Assembly (NCBI GenBank): GCA_900766975.1
Contig: CAAFXO010000023.1
Span: 1 to 62,145 of the forward strand
DNA from: Bacteroidales bacterium
GTDB taxonomy: Bacteria > Bacteroidota > Bacteroidia > Bacteroidales > Muribaculaceae
Length of the DNA: 62,145 nucleotides
Direction of reading: 5' to 3'
The notes beneath the pieces are model-generated. The model had not been told where the DNA came from. It searched no databases and was given only the letters and a program-made list of their open reading frames with translations. This document shows, piece by piece, positions 7,946-17,476 of the stretch. Both the position numbers and the translations under genes were made by a program. The number at the start of each line of letters is the position of its first letter. The first letter of the stretch is position 1.

Positions 7946-10900
7946 TTAGAATACTAAGTTTACTCCGAAGGTGACGTTGGTAGCGATCGGGTATCCGTAG
8001 TTCGGATTCTCCGGGTCTACTCCGGTGAAGTTCTTGCTCTTGATGGTCAGCAGGTTCTGTGCGCTGACATAGAAGCGGAGTTTGTTGATATGTGCTTTGC
8101 TCGTGATCTTCACAGGCAGGGTGTATCCGAATTGGATGTTGCGAAGCTTGAGGAATGACCCATCTTCCACATAGTAGGTAGAGACGCGCTTTTCGTTGTT
8201 GACATCCGAGCGGGTCAGTGCCGGTATGTCGGAATTGGGATTCGACGGTGTCCAGGCATCCAAGAGTCTGCTACCCTTGTTGAGGAAACCGATGTTAAGT
8301 CCGCTCCAGAGGTCGGTCTCTTTCTTGAGGTCGGAGATCACGTCTGCACCCTGCGAACCTTGCCAGAACATGGAGAAGTCAAAGTCTTTATATTGCAGGT
8401 TGACATTCAGACCATAGGTGAAGTCGGGGGTCGGATCGTAGATCCAGTCTTGGTCTTTCTCGGTGATGGCACCGTCGCCGTCAAGGTCGCGCCAACGGAT
8501 GCGGCCGACTCCTGCACCCTCTTGCAGGGCATGCTGATCCACCTCTTCCTGACTCTTGAAGATGCCATCGGCGATGTAACCTACCTGTGCCCCCATCGGG
8601 TGACCGATCACACTATATACTCCGTTGCCTCCGAAGGTGCCGTTGGCGGCCACTGTGGCAGGAAGCTCGGTAATCTTGTTGCGATAGGCGGCGATGTTGC
8701 CGGTGATCTCGTAGGTGAAACCGTAGGAGGTCGTGTTGCGGAAGCCGAGATTCAGTTCCACACCTTTGTTGTCCATACCGCCGGCGTTGATCCATTGTGA
8801 ACTGCCTTCACCCATGGCGCCGATGCCTGCCATCTGCACCAAGATGTCGCTCGTCTTCTTGTAGTAGAGGTCTAATGATCCGAAGAGACGTGAGTTCAGG
8901 AAGGAGAAGTCAAGTCCGATGTTATATTGTGTCGTGGTCTCCCACTTGATGTCGGGGTTGCCGATCTGGTCTCTCTTGAATCCGGAGGGGAGGATGCTGC
9001 CACCATTTGTGCCGTCGATGTCGTAGGATGTGCCATAGCTTTGTCCTCCCGATTCGTTGACACCATAGTTGGGTACATATACATAGTAGCGTGCCAAGTT
9101 GCTGATCTGCTGGTTTCCGGTCGTACCCCATGAGAGACGAAGCTTTAATTCGTTGAGCCAGCTTTCGTCTCGCAGGAAGCTCTCGTTGTTGATGCGCCAT
9201 CCTAATGACACGGAGGGGAAGGTGGCAAAGCGATTGTTGGCACCGAAACGTGACGAACCGTCGTGACGCACCGTTACACTTGCCAAGTAGCGACTGTCGT
9301 AGGAGTAGTTGGCTTTCGCAAAGAAGGATACCAAGGAGTAGCCGTCGCCCGATCCGTAGGCTTGCGCTGTGCCGATACCGGCATTAGGCCACATATAGTC
9401 GGGATTCAATACGGAGAAGTCCTCTTTGTAGGCGGAAAACCATTCCGAAGTCTCTCTGATCAATTCGACACCGACCAAGGCATCTACATGATTCTTGCGT
9501 GCATCGATATTGTAGGAGGCTACGGCATTCCACATCCAGCGATTCCAGTGCTCTTGCTTTGCCTCGACGCCATTGGTGGAGTTGGCTACGTTGCCTTCGG
9601 TGATGGGATAGGTGAAGATGCGTTGCTTCTTCTGTGAGTAGTCCAAACCGAAGGTGCTCCGGATGTTGAAGCCTTTGAAGGGGGCTACGTTGATATAGGC
9701 ATCGCCGAAGTAGCGCCAGTAGACGTAGCGATTGTCTTTGTTGCGCTCAAGTCGTGCCACCGGATTCTCGCGGTCGGGATAGCCTCCCACCGGTCCGGCA
9801 TATTCTCCATCGGTGGTGTATACCGGGAGTGAGGGATTGAATTGCAATACATTCTGCAGGAATCCGCCGGGTGCCGACACTTCGTCGGTGCGACTCAAGG
9901 TGAAGTGCTCGCCGATGGTCAGAATGTCGCCGAAGGGCTTGTATTCGTTGTTCAATCGTGCGGAGAATCTCTCGAAGTCGGTATTTTTGATGATTCCTAA
10001 GTTCTTGTAATAGCCGAAGGAGAAGAAGGATTTTACCCTGTCGCTCCCTCCCGAGATGGTGAAGTTGTAGTTCTGGATCAGACCGGTGCGTGTGGTCTCG
10101 TCAAACCAGTCTGTGTCCGATGCCGGGGTAGTGCCGGCGGCATCGAGATATTTCGCCATGTTGATATTGTAGAGCGTCGGATTGCCCGAGGCGTCATATC
10201 CCCAGTTGAAGTTGTAACCCAAGCCGTTGGTGTTGGGGTCTTGTCCGTCGTTGACGTAGGCTTGCCAGAGTGATTTGCCATAGCCTTCGGCGTTGAGCAC
10301 ATTCATCTTGTTGACATAGAATTGTGCCGAGACACTCGCATCTAAGGTGATTTTAAGGTCTTTGCCTCGCTTGGTGGTGATGATGATCACACCATTCGCT
10401 GCTCGCGATCCATAGATTGAGGCGGAGGCGGCATCTTTGAGCACTTGGATGCTCTCGATGTCGTTGGGGTTCAACTCATGCATTCCCGATTTGGTTGGTA
10501 CCCCATCCACGATATAGAGTGGGTCGTTGTCGTTGAGGGTGCCGATACCTCTGATCCTCACGGTGGCTGCTCCCGAGGGTCCGCCATCTGCCGTGATGTT
10601 CATCCCAGGCACTCTCCCTTGCAAGGCTTTAATCGGGTTGTTCTCGTTCTGCTTCGAGATCTCATCCACATCTACGGCGGTGATTGCTCCCGTCACATCG
10701 ACTTTCTTCTGTGTGCCATATCCCACAACTACCAATTCGTTGAGCACTTGCGAGGATTCGACAAGCATTACTTTCATCCCGTCGACAGCCTTTAATTTCT
10801 CGGTCTCATATCCAATGTAGGATATCACCAAGCGGCTCCCTTCGGGCACTGTGATTGTGAAATTGCCATCCAAGTCGGTGGCTGTCCCTTTACTCGGGTT

Positions 10901-11041
10901 TTTCTCCGGTTGAACGGTCGCTCCGATCAGTGGCTCGTTGTCGCTCTTGCTGCACACCGTCCCATGGATCGTCACGTCCTGTCCATTCGCCATTATCCAT
11001 GTCGTCAGGATGAATAGCGCAATAAGGATCGATTTTTTCAT
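7946..11041 (-). CDS. SusC/RagA family TonB-dependent oligosaccharide transporter
   Basis: A 1031-residue outer-membrane transporter. Order of parts: signal peptide (1-20, ending IMANGQ), carboxypeptidase-D regulatory-like domain (about 23-105, with IHGTV and LIGATV), TonB box region (SQVLNELVVVGYGTQKK), plug domain (about 115-230, with IRGIGTLNDNDPLYIVDGVP and ASIYGSRAANGVIIITTKRG), then a 22-stranded barrel ending in the aromatic terminus NVTFGVNLVF. Length is usual for SusC. It imports fructo-oligosaccharides released at the surface, with the SusD partner encoded next. A TAAATTTG box lies 34 bases upstream of the start. Confidence 0.95.
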   Translation of the reverse strand: MKKSILIALFILTTWIMANGQDVTIHGTVCSKSDNEPLIGATVQPEKNPSKGTATDLDGNFTITVPEGSRLVISYIGYETEKLKAVDGMKVMLVESSQVLNELVVVGYGTQKKVDVTGAITAVDVDEISKQNENNPIKALQGRVPGMNITADGGPSGAATVRIRGIGTLNDNDPLYIVDGVPTKSGMHELNPNDIESIQVLKDAASASIYGSRAANGVIIITTKRGKDLKITLDASVSAQFYVNKMNVLNAEGYGKSLWQAYVNDGQDPNTNGLGYNFNWGYDASGNPTLYNINMAKYLDAAGTTPASDTDWFDETTRTGLIQNYNFTISGGSDRVKSFFSFGYYKNLGIIKNTDFERFSARLNNEYKPFGDILTIGEHFTLSRTDEVSAPGGFLQNVLQFNPSLPVYTTDGEYAGPVGGYPDRENPVARLERNKDNRYVYWRYFGDAYINVAPFKGFNIRSTFGLDYSQKKQRIFTYPITEGNVANSTNGVEAKQEHWNRWMWNAVASYNIDARKNHVDALVGVELIRETSEWFSAYKEDFSVLNPDYMWPNAGIGTAQAYGSGDGYSLVSFFAKANYSYDSRYLASVTVRHDGSSRFGANNRFATFPSVSLGWRINNESFLRDESWLNELKLRLSWGTTGNQQISNLARYYVYVPNYGVNESGGQSYGTSYDIDGTNGGSILPSGFKRDQIGNPDIKWETTTQYNIGLDFSFLNSRLFGSLDLYYKKTSDILVQMAGIGAMGEGSSQWINAGGMDNKGVELNLGFRNTTSYGFTYEITGNIAAYRNKITELPATVAANGTFGGNGVYSVIGHPMGAQVGYIADGIFKSQEEVDQHALQEGAGVGRIRWRDLDGDGAITEKDQDWIYDPTPDFTYGLNVNLQYKDFDFSMFWQGSQGADVISDLKKETDLWSGLNIGFLNKGSRLLDAWTPSNPNSDIPALTRSDVNNEKRVSTYYVEDGSFLKLRNIQFGYTLPVKITSKAHINKLRFYVSAQNLLTIKSKNFTGVDPENPNYGYPIATNVTFGVNLVF

Positions 11042-11074
11042 GATTATAGCGGGTTATTTTGAAATTTTATGTCG

Positions 11075-11082
11075 CAAATTTA
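11075..11082 (-). promoter_or_regulatory. candidate -7 box of the susC operon
   Basis: Minus-strand TAAATTTG, 34 bases before the susC start, predicts a leader of about 27 nt. No good -33 TTTG is present at 19-21 bases, which fits a promoter that depends on an activator such as the neighbouring hybrid regulator. Confidence 0.45.
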
Positions 11083-11216
11083 TCCGTTATATATATACTC
11101 CGTTATAACACATGTTGCATCCATCCCAATTTTTGTTGCAACGGAACATTTCTTATATCTTTTGCACAATTATTACCCCCCCCCTCCCCACCCGGAGAGT
11201 CGAAGAGTTTCCCCCA

Positions 11217-11258
11217 CGTCGCGACTTGGTCCTGTGGTCGAGCTTCAGCTCGACATAA
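11217..11258. repeat. palindromic intergenic repeat, copy 2
   Basis: First of two direct 42-base copies with a 2-base spacer, identical to each other. Each contains the inverted repeat GTCGAGCT-TC-AGCTCGAC and the lead-in CGTCGCGACTTGGTCCTG, which itself contains the palindrome GTCGCGAC. Confidence 0.85.
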
Positions 11259-11260
11259 CT

Positions 11261-11302
11261 CGTCGCGACTTGGTCCTGTGGTCGAGCTTCAGCTCGACAT
11301 AA
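11261..11302. repeat. palindromic intergenic repeat, copy 3
   Basis: Second tandem copy, base for base the same as 11217-11258. It ends next to the terminator of the hybrid regulator gene. Confidence 0.85.
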
Positions 11303-11306
11303 ATAA

Positions 11307-11324
11307 AGCGGGCATAAGCCCGCT
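11307..11324 (-). terminator. terminator of the hybrid regulator gene
   Basis: The perfect stem AGCGGGC/GCCCGCT with a 4-base loop is followed on the minus strand by TTTATTTATG. It lies 6 bases after the stop at 11331. Confidence 0.7.
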
Positions 11325-11330
11325 CCATTC

Positions 11331-14147
11331 CTATCTAATCGAGAGCTCTTCGCGAAGCTCGCTCGGTGTCTTGCCATATACCTCCCGGAAGCACTTAGTG
11401 AAGTATGCCGGATTCGAGAACCCCGCGGCGTAGGCGATCTCACTCACCGACAGCTCGCTGCCCGTGAGCATACGCCGTGCTTTCTTCAGCCGGATATGGC
11501 GGATCAGCTCGTTGGGCGAGTAGTTGGTCAGTGATTTGATCTTCCTGTAGAATTGCGTTCTACCCAATCCCATCTGACTCGCTATCTCTTCAACACTCAG
11601 CTCGGAGTTGCCAAGTTGCGGCTCTAAGATGTCCAAGAATTTGCGATAGAAGTCACTGTCGATATCTCCTCCCACACTCTTGATGGCTTTGCCTGATTCC
11701 ACCGGCATCTTCGCCTCTTTCTTTTCTGAGTCTGCTTTGATGCCACTCTCCGGCTTGCCCTGCATGTCGTAGAGCTCGCGAATTCGTTTGCGGTTTTCGA
11801 TAAGATTGGCAATTCTGCTCTCTAATACCTTGTGTGAGAAGGGCTTGGGGATGTAACCATCGGCTCCCGATTCATACCCCTCGGCTCGCTGCTCGTCGAG
11901 CGAGCAGGCGGTCAGCAGCAACACCGGTATGTGGCTCGTAGTTACCTCCCCTTTGATGCGGCGGCAACATTCGAATCCATCCATCTTCGGCATCATCACA
12001 TCGCAAATGATGATGTCCGGTACATATTTCACACTCATCCGCAATCCCTCTTCTCCATTGCCGGCGCTGATGATGCGGTAACGGTCGCGAAATTGCTCTT
12101 TGATCATCAGCCGGATGTCGGCATTGTCGTCTATGATCAGCATCACCGGCTTTTCATCCTCTTTACCCTCGCCGACACCATCATCTTCTGCCGTTTCGAG
12201 GGCATCAATCTCGTTAATCGCCCCCTCCAAGAAGATATCTTTCACATCCTCTATATTCCGCTCTTCACTTTCCGCTCCCGATTCCGCAGTGATGTGCAAT
12301 ATCGGCAGTGTGACGCTGAATTTCGATCCTTTCCCCGGTTGACTCTCGACACTCAACGTGCCGGAGTGCAACTCTACGAAGGACTTCGTTAGCGCCAAAC
12401 CGATTCCCGACCCGTCGGGATGCACTTTCTCTACCTGGTAGAAGCGCTCGAAGATCTTTTCGAGGTTTTCTTCGCTGATCCCCACGCCGTCGTCGATGAC
12501 GCTGAATTGTAATTTGCCGTCGTCGATATGGCTCTCGAAGGTGATATGTCCATTGTCCGGGGTATGCTTGAAGGCATTGGAGAGTAGGTTGAAGGTGACG
12601 CGCTCTATCTTCTCTTTGTCGATGGCAAGTCGATAATCCTCTCGTTCAGCCATCTCGATATTGAGCTTGATGTGACGGCGTGTCGCCACGGAGCGGAAGG
12701 ATTCCACCCATTCTCGTGCTTCAACACCGAAGTCCACCTCTTCAAGATGGAGCGTGAGTTTGCCATTCTCATATTTACGGAAGTCAAGCAGCTGGTTGAT
12801 AAGTCGATTGAGTATCTTGGCATTTTTCGCCGCTATTCTCAACAGGGTGTTTTTGCGATCTTCTCCCATGTCGGGGGTGTCGATGATCTGCTCGATAGGG
12901 TCGGCTATGAGGGTCAGCGGGGTACGAAGATCATGCGAAACGTTGGTGTAGAACACCAGTTTGGAGTTGGTGGCTTGAGTCAACTGCTCGTTCAGAATCT
13001 TCTGTCGGTCGCGTTGCTCTTCGAGCTCTCGGTTCTTCTCTTGAAGTTGGTGCCGATGCTGTTGTGCCACATAATACCATCTCCATATTATATATACTAC
13101 CATCGCCATCAGCACTATCACGGCAATCGTGGCATATAGGAAGGCGGTCTGCGAGGAGTGTTTTTCCCAATATATGTCCACTTGCTTTTTGAGTTTCTGC
13201 ATCTTGCCGGTTTCGTCGGTGAGTTGCTTGTTTTGCAATAGCAGGATGCCGGCGTTGCTACGATCGACAGCCGATGATACGGGGAGGTATTCATCACGCG
13301 GGTATGGACGCCCTTCAAGTATGTCGATGGCTCGGTTGATGATATGTTGACCCTCGGTGGGGTAGAGGAAGGTGGCATCGATCACTCCATCCTCCACTGC
13401 CTGTATGCCGATGGTGGGTGCGGCATCTATTCCTATTATCTTGATATCATCGCGTCCCATGGCTCGTGCTGCCTCAGAGGCGCCGATCGCCATGCGGTCG
13501 TTGTGCGCATAGATAAGATTCGTCTCCGGATGCTCCCGGAGCATCGAGTCTACCGCTCTCTTTGCCTCTTCTCCATTCCATCGAGCACAGGCTGACGCTA
13601 TTATCTCTATCCTCCCGATGCTGTCTGCTCCCTGCTGAAATCCATTGTGTCGTTCGTTGGCAGGAGTCGATCCGTCAAGCCCACGCACTTCTATCGCCCG
13701 GATCTCTCCTTTCACCAAGTTGCCGGCATATTCCGATGCCATCTTTCCGATGCCATGGTTGTCTACACGGATGTTGGCTGTGTAACTATCCCCTCGGATG
13801 TCACGGTCGAAGATCACTACCGGGATTCCGCGTTCATACACCTCTTTTATTATAGGGGTCAAGCCCTCTTCTTCGTTGGGGGATACGATCAGAATGTCAA
13901 AGTCGTTGTCAACAAAGTAGCGGATGTCTTCAATCTGCTTCTGACTGCTGTCATCGGCAGAGCGGATCTCTACCTCTATGTCGTTGTGAAACATTATCTC
14001 GCGCTCGATCTCTTCATTGAGCTTCGAACGCCAGTCATCTTGGCTGCATTGCGACACTCCGATCTTGTAGCGCCGCTCCGGCTTGATGCATCCGATCATT
14101 AGTGCCCCGAGAATCAAGGTCACGAGTAGGGGTATGAGTCTTTTCAC
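11331..14147 (-). CDS. hybrid two-component regulator with periplasmic-binding-protein sensor (BT1754-like)
   Basis: A 938-residue one-protein signalling system. Order: N-terminal signal/anchor (1-20); type I periplasmic sugar-binding domain (about 27-310, with VSQCSQDDWR and VVIFDRDI); one membrane helix (about 335-357); histidine kinase dimerisation segment with His405 in NVSHDLRTPL; HATPase (about 510-615, DDGVGISEENL and GSGIGLALTK); receiver domain with acceptor Asp716 (IICDVMMPKMDG); AraC-type double helix-turn-helix (about 830-935, ending NPAYFTKCFREVYGKTPSEL). The sensor type is that of B. thetaiotaomicron BT1754, which binds fructose directly and controls its fructan locus. It is encoded between the susC operon and the divergent GH32-transporter-kinase operon and very likely activates both. 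Confidence 0.93.
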   Translation of the reverse strand: MKRLIPLLVTLILGALMIGCIKPERRYKIGVSQCSQDDWRSKLNEEIEREIMFHNDIEVEIRSADDSSQKQIEDIRYFVDNDFDILIVSPNEEEGLTPIIKEVYERGIPVVIFDRDIRGDSYTANIRVDNHGIGKMASEYAGNLVKGEIRAIEVRGLDGSTPANERHNGFQQGADSIGRIEIIASACARWNGEEAKRAVDSMLREHPETNLIYAHNDRMAIGASEAARAMGRDDIKIIGIDAAPTIGIQAVEDGVIDATFLYPTEGQHIINRAIDILEGRPYPRDEYLPVSSAVDRSNAGILLLQNKQLTDETGKMQKLKKQVDIYWEKHSSQTAFLYATIAVIVLMAMVVYIIWRWYYVAQQHRHQLQEKNRELEEQRDRQKILNEQLTQATNSKLVFYTNVSHDLRTPLTLIADPIEQIIDTPDMGEDRKNTLLRIAAKNAKILNRLINQLLDFRKYENGKLTLHLEEVDFGVEAREWVESFRSVATRRHIKLNIEMAEREDYRLAIDKEKIERVTFNLLSNAFKHTPDNGHITFESHIDDGKLQFSVIDDGVGISEENLEKIFERFYQVEKVHPDGSGIGLALTKSFVELHSGTLSVESQPGKGSKFSVTLPILHITAESGAESEERNIEDVKDIFLEGAINEIDALETAEDDGVGEGKEDEKPVMLIIDDNADIRLMIKEQFRDRYRIISAGNGEEGLRMSVKYVPDIIICDVMMPKMDGFECCRRIKGEVTTSHIPVLLLTACSLDEQRAEGYESGADGYIPKPFSHKVLESRIANLIENRKRIRELYDMQGKPESGIKADSEKKEAKMPVESGKAIKSVGGDIDSDFYRKFLDILEPQLGNSELSVEEIASQMGLGRTQFYRKIKSLTNYSPNELIRHIRLKKARRMLTGSELSVSEIAYAAGFSNPAYFTKCFREVYGKTPSELREELSIR

Positions 14148-14183
14148 GATAGTTAGTTATTGTTTGTATTTCTTTTACACCTA

Positions 14184-14191
14184 CAAATATA
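14184..14191 (-). promoter_or_regulatory. candidate -7 box of the hybrid regulator gene
   Basis: Minus-strand TATATTTG, 37 bases before the start at 14147. The remainder of this 203-base divergent spacer is A/T-rich. I could not define an operator in it. Confidence 0.45.
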
Positions 14192-14297
14192 GTGATTTTA
14201 TTGATATTTTCGTTGCATCGATTATAATTTATCGGTTTATGAAACATAATTTATAGCTTATGCAACATTTATATTCTCTATTCTTTGCTCATTTTAT

Positions 14298-14305
14298 TAA
14301 TTTTG
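14298..14305 (+). promoter_or_regulatory. candidate -7 box of the GH32-transporter-fructokinase operon
   Basis: TAATTTTG, 46 bases before the GH32 start. A TTTG lies only 10 bases upstream, so no standard -33 box is present. This again fits an activator-dependent promoter. Confidence 0.45.
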
Positions 14306-14350
14306 TGGCAAATGTTTTTAACCTATCATGAATTCTCACTTTTTTAGATC

Positions 14351-16174
14351 ATGAAATTTCGTTTCTTTTTTTCATCCATTTTGGCTCTTGGCAGCCTCTT
14401 CTCCACTTTCGCCTCTTCGGCTGTTAAGGTGGAACACCTCGGCTCTAACAATACTTTGGTGCGTGTCGAGGATGAGGGCAAGTTCCTACTCCTCCCGGTG
14501 GGCGAGGCTGCTTCGGAGGCTTCTGTCAATATCATCGTCGATGGCAATTATGAACGCACCATCTTCGTGCGTCTCGCCACTGCCTCGGTCGATTATAAAG
14601 TGCCGTTCGATCTGACTCCTTATAAGGGTCATAAACTGATGCTTAATGTCGTTACCAACAATGGTCTTCACTCGGAGTCTGATCGCTGCTGGTCGGAGTT
14701 TGAAGTTACCGATAGTTTCGATACCACCAATCGTGAGGACCTTCGCCCCCTCTTCCATCACACCCCGAAGTATGGCTGGATGAACGACCCTAACGGTATG
14801 TTCTATAAGGATGGCGAGTGGCATCTATATTATCAATGGAATCCTTACGGATCGAAGTGGCAAAATATGACCTGGGGTCATACCTCTTCTCCCGACTTGG
14901 TTAATTGGTCTGACCATGCTCCTGTACTTTCCCCTAATGGTTTGGGGTCGGTGTTCAGCGGCAGTTGCGCTGTCGACACCCAGGGCACTGCCGGTTTCGG
15001 TAAGAATGCTGTCATCGCTATGTACACCTCCGCAGGCGCAAGCCAAGTGCAAAGTCTCGCCCATAGCTCGGATAATGGTTATTCCTTTTCCGTATTTCCG
15101 GGCAATCCGGTGCTATCTCTCTCATCGGAGGCTCGCGACCCCAATTTCTTCTTCGATCCTGTCGCCAAGAAGTGGAATCTGATCCTCGCCCATCCTCTCG
15201 ACCATGAGATGCTGATCTTCTCGTCTGCCGACCTTAAGGAGTGGAGCCTCTCTTCCGCTTTCGGCAAGGGCCTCGGCGCTCAGGATGGCGTGTGGGAGTG
15301 CCCCGATCTTTTCCCTCTTAAGGTGGATGGCTCCGACCAAGTGAAGTGGGTGATGATATGCAGTATCAACCCCGGTGGACCTTTCGGCGGTAGCGCTACT
15401 CAATATTTTGTCGGCGATTTCGATGGCAAGACTTTTACCCCCGACCCCCTTGCCGATGGCTCTGTCCCCACCAAGTGGATGGATTTCGGTAAGGACCATT
15501 ATGCCACTGTCAGCTGGAGCGATGCTCCCGCCGGTCGCCGATCGGTTATCGCCTGGATGAGCAATTGGCAGTATGCCGACGTCGTACCGACTCAACAGTT
15601 CCGCAGCGCCAACAGCCTCCCTCGCGATCTCTCCCTCTTCACCGCCCCCGATGGCCAACTCTATCTCAAGACTATCCCTTCGCCCGAGGTGGAAAGCATC
15701 GTCGGACGCCCTTCTCTTAATCGCAGTAATGTCAAAATATCTGCTCGACCTCTGTCCTTCAAACTCCCGACCGCCAATTCAGGCATCTGCGCCATCGATC
15801 TTACCATCGATCCCAAGGAGGCTTCCAAAGTGGAGTGCGTACTCTCCAATGCCGCAGGGGATAGGGTAGTAGTGACTTACGATGTAGCTGCCAAAAGCGT
15901 GTCGTTCGATCGTAATAACAGCGGTATCGTCGATTTCAGCAAGGATTTCTGCGTTGTCTCGAAGGCTCCTACGCTCTCCGACTCTAATGTCTTGTCTCTC
16001 AGGCTCTTCATCGACCGGTCAAGCATCGAAATCTTCGGTAATGAGGGCAAGTTCGTGTTGACCAACCTTGTCTTCCCTCACTCTCCATACACGACTCTCT
16101 CTGTCTCTGCCGATCGTAAGTGTAAGGTCTCTTCCCTCAGTGTGGCGCCAATCTCTCCCTCTTCGGTCAATTAA
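14351..16174 (+). CDS. GH32 periplasmic beta-fructosidase (exo-acting, predicted)
   Basis: A 607-residue GH32 enzyme with a Sec signal peptide (about 1-23, ending TFASSA) and no lipobox, so probably periplasmic. An N-terminal beta domain of about 100 residues (about 25-125, resembling DUF4980) precedes the catalytic propeller. All hallmark sites are present: WMNDPNG at 143-149 (nucleophile Asp146), ARDPNFF (Asp263) and WECPDLF (acid/base Glu316). The C-terminal beta-sandwich (about 440-600) carries the usual LRLFIDRSSIEIFGNEG. It probably trims imported fructo-oligosaccharides to fructose, which is both the substrate of the next two gene products and the likely ligand of the regulator. It is the first gene of a three-gene plus-strand operon. 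Confidence 0.92.
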   Translation: MKFRFFFSSILALGSLFSTFASSAVKVEHLGSNNTLVRVEDEGKFLLLPVGEAASEASVNIIVDGNYERTIFVRLATASVDYKVPFDLTPYKGHKLMLNVVTNNGLHSESDRCWSEFEVTDSFDTTNREDLRPLFHHTPKYGWMNDPNGMFYKDGEWHLYYQWNPYGSKWQNMTWGHTSSPDLVNWSDHAPVLSPNGLGSVFSGSCAVDTQGTAGFGKNAVIAMYTSAGASQVQSLAHSSDNGYSFSVFPGNPVLSLSSEARDPNFFFDPVAKKWNLILAHPLDHEMLIFSSADLKEWSLSSAFGKGLGAQDGVWECPDLFPLKVDGSDQVKWVMICSINPGGPFGGSATQYFVGDFDGKTFTPDPLADGSVPTKWMDFGKDHYATVSWSDAPAGRRSVIAWMSNWQYADVVPTQQFRSANSLPRDLSLFTAPDGQLYLKTIPSPEVESIVGRPSLNRSNVKISARPLSFKLPTANSGICAIDLTIDPKEASKVECVLSNAAGDRVVVTYDVAAKSVSFDRNNSGIVDFSKDFCVVSKAPTLSDSNVLSLRLFIDRSSIEIFGNEGKFVLTNLVFPHSPYTTLSVSADRKCKVSSLSVAPISPSSVN

Positions 16175-16235
16175 TTTTATCTCTATAGATTACCAACAAT
16201 TATTCCCTCTTTAGAAAAGTTTTTTTCATTAAGTC

Positions 16236-17426
16236 ATGAAATCTCAAATCTCTAATCCCAATTCCGGCAAAAGCTCGTTGCTTCAGATCATCCCGGTGAT
16301 GCTCTGCTTCTTCGCCATGGGCTTCGTCGACCTGGTTGGCACTGCCTCGAATTATGTCCAGAAGGACCTGAATCTCCTCGATTCGCAAGCCAATCTCTTC
16401 CCCTCTCTCGTATTCTTCTGGTTCTTGATCTTCTCAGTGCCTACCGGCATGCTGATGAATCGCATCGGCCGCAAGAAGACCGTGCTCCTCAGCCTCGTTA
16501 TCACTCTGATATCTCTTTTTGTGCCTCTCTTTGGCAATGATTATTATACGATGCTGATCGCTTTCTCCCTTCTCGGCATCGGTAATGCAGTGATGCAAAC
16601 TTCGCTCAATCCTTTGGTGAGCAACCTTATCTCTTCCGATAAGTTGGCTTCAACTCTGACTCTCGGTCAGTTCGTTAAGGCTATCGCTTCTTTCCTCGCA
16701 CCGATCGTCATGGCTTGGGGAGCTACAACGTTTTTCCCGGTGTTTGGCCTCGGTTGGAGAGTGCTCTTCTTGATTTATGCTTTGGTTTGCCTCCTCTCGG
16801 TGGCTGCACTCGCCGCTACTCCTATTCATGAGGCTCGCCCCGATAAGGCTTCCGGCATTATGGACTGCCTTAAACTCTTGGGTCGTCCTTTCGTGTTGCT
16901 CTGTTTCCTCAGCATCGTCTGCCATGTCGGTATCGATGTAGGCACCAACACTACCGCCCCTAAGATCTTAATGGAACGCCTCTCCCTCCCCCTCGAGGAG
17001 GCCGGTTTCGCCACAAGTGTCTATTTCATCTTCCGTACTATCGGTTGCTTCCTCGGAGCTTTCATCCTTCGCAAGATCTCTTCGAAGCTCTTCTTTGCCA
17101 TCAGCATGGTGATGATCGCTCTTGGCCTCGCCCTTCTCCTTTTTGCCGATTCGTTGGCGATGCTCTATACTGCTATCGCTCTGGTCGGCTTCGGAAATTC
17201 AAATATCTTCCCCATCACCTTCTCGCAGGCTCTTATCAATCAACCCGATGCCCGCAATGAGGTGTCCGGCCTTATGATCATGGGACTCTTTGGCGGCACT
17301 CTCTTCCCTCTCGCTATGGGTTATGCCGCCGATGGTTTCGGTGGGCAGTGGGCTGCCGTGGCTGTGATGCTCGTAGGCGCAGCTTATCTCGCTTTCTATG
17401 CCTTCAATATCAGAAAGGAGAAGTAA
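16236..17426 (+). CDS. MFS sugar transporter, probable fructose permease
   Basis: A 396-residue major facilitator with about 12 membrane segments. The motif between helices 2 and 3 is RIGRKK (PTGMLMNRIGRKKTV, near residue 75). It resembles the fucose/glucose/fructose FHS-type permeases. It lies 61 bases after the GH32 gene and 50 bases before a fructokinase gene. The same trio (GH32, permease, kinase) occurs in the B. thetaiotaomicron fructan locus (BT1757-BT1759). Position therefore supports fructose import across the inner membrane; sequence alone only shows a sugar MFS. Confidence 0.85.
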   Translation: MKSQISNPNSGKSSLLQIIPVMLCFFAMGFVDLVGTASNYVQKDLNLLDSQANLFPSLVFFWFLIFSVPTGMLMNRIGRKKTVLLSLVITLISLFVPLFGNDYYTMLIAFSLLGIGNAVMQTSLNPLVSNLISSDKLASTLTLGQFVKAIASFLAPIVMAWGATTFFPVFGLGWRVLFLIYALVCLLSVAALAATPIHEARPDKASGIMDCLKLLGRPFVLLCFLSIVCHVGIDVGTNTTAPKILMERLSLPLEEAGFATSVYFIFRTIGCFLGAFILRKISSKLFFAISMVMIALGLALLLFADSLAMLYTAIALVGFGNSNIFPITFSQALINQPDARNEVSGLMIMGLFGGTLFPLAMGYAADGFGGQWAAVAVMLVGAAYLAFYAFNIRKEK

Positions 17427-17476
17427 TACGTCGTTTTATTTTGAAAGTCTAATCAAATACTCAATTTCATCTTGTT

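Noticed and set aside
11217..11302. CRISPR array
   Set aside because: Only two copies with a 2-base gap and no spacers; the other tandem pairs in the window also lack spacers, and no cas genes are present.
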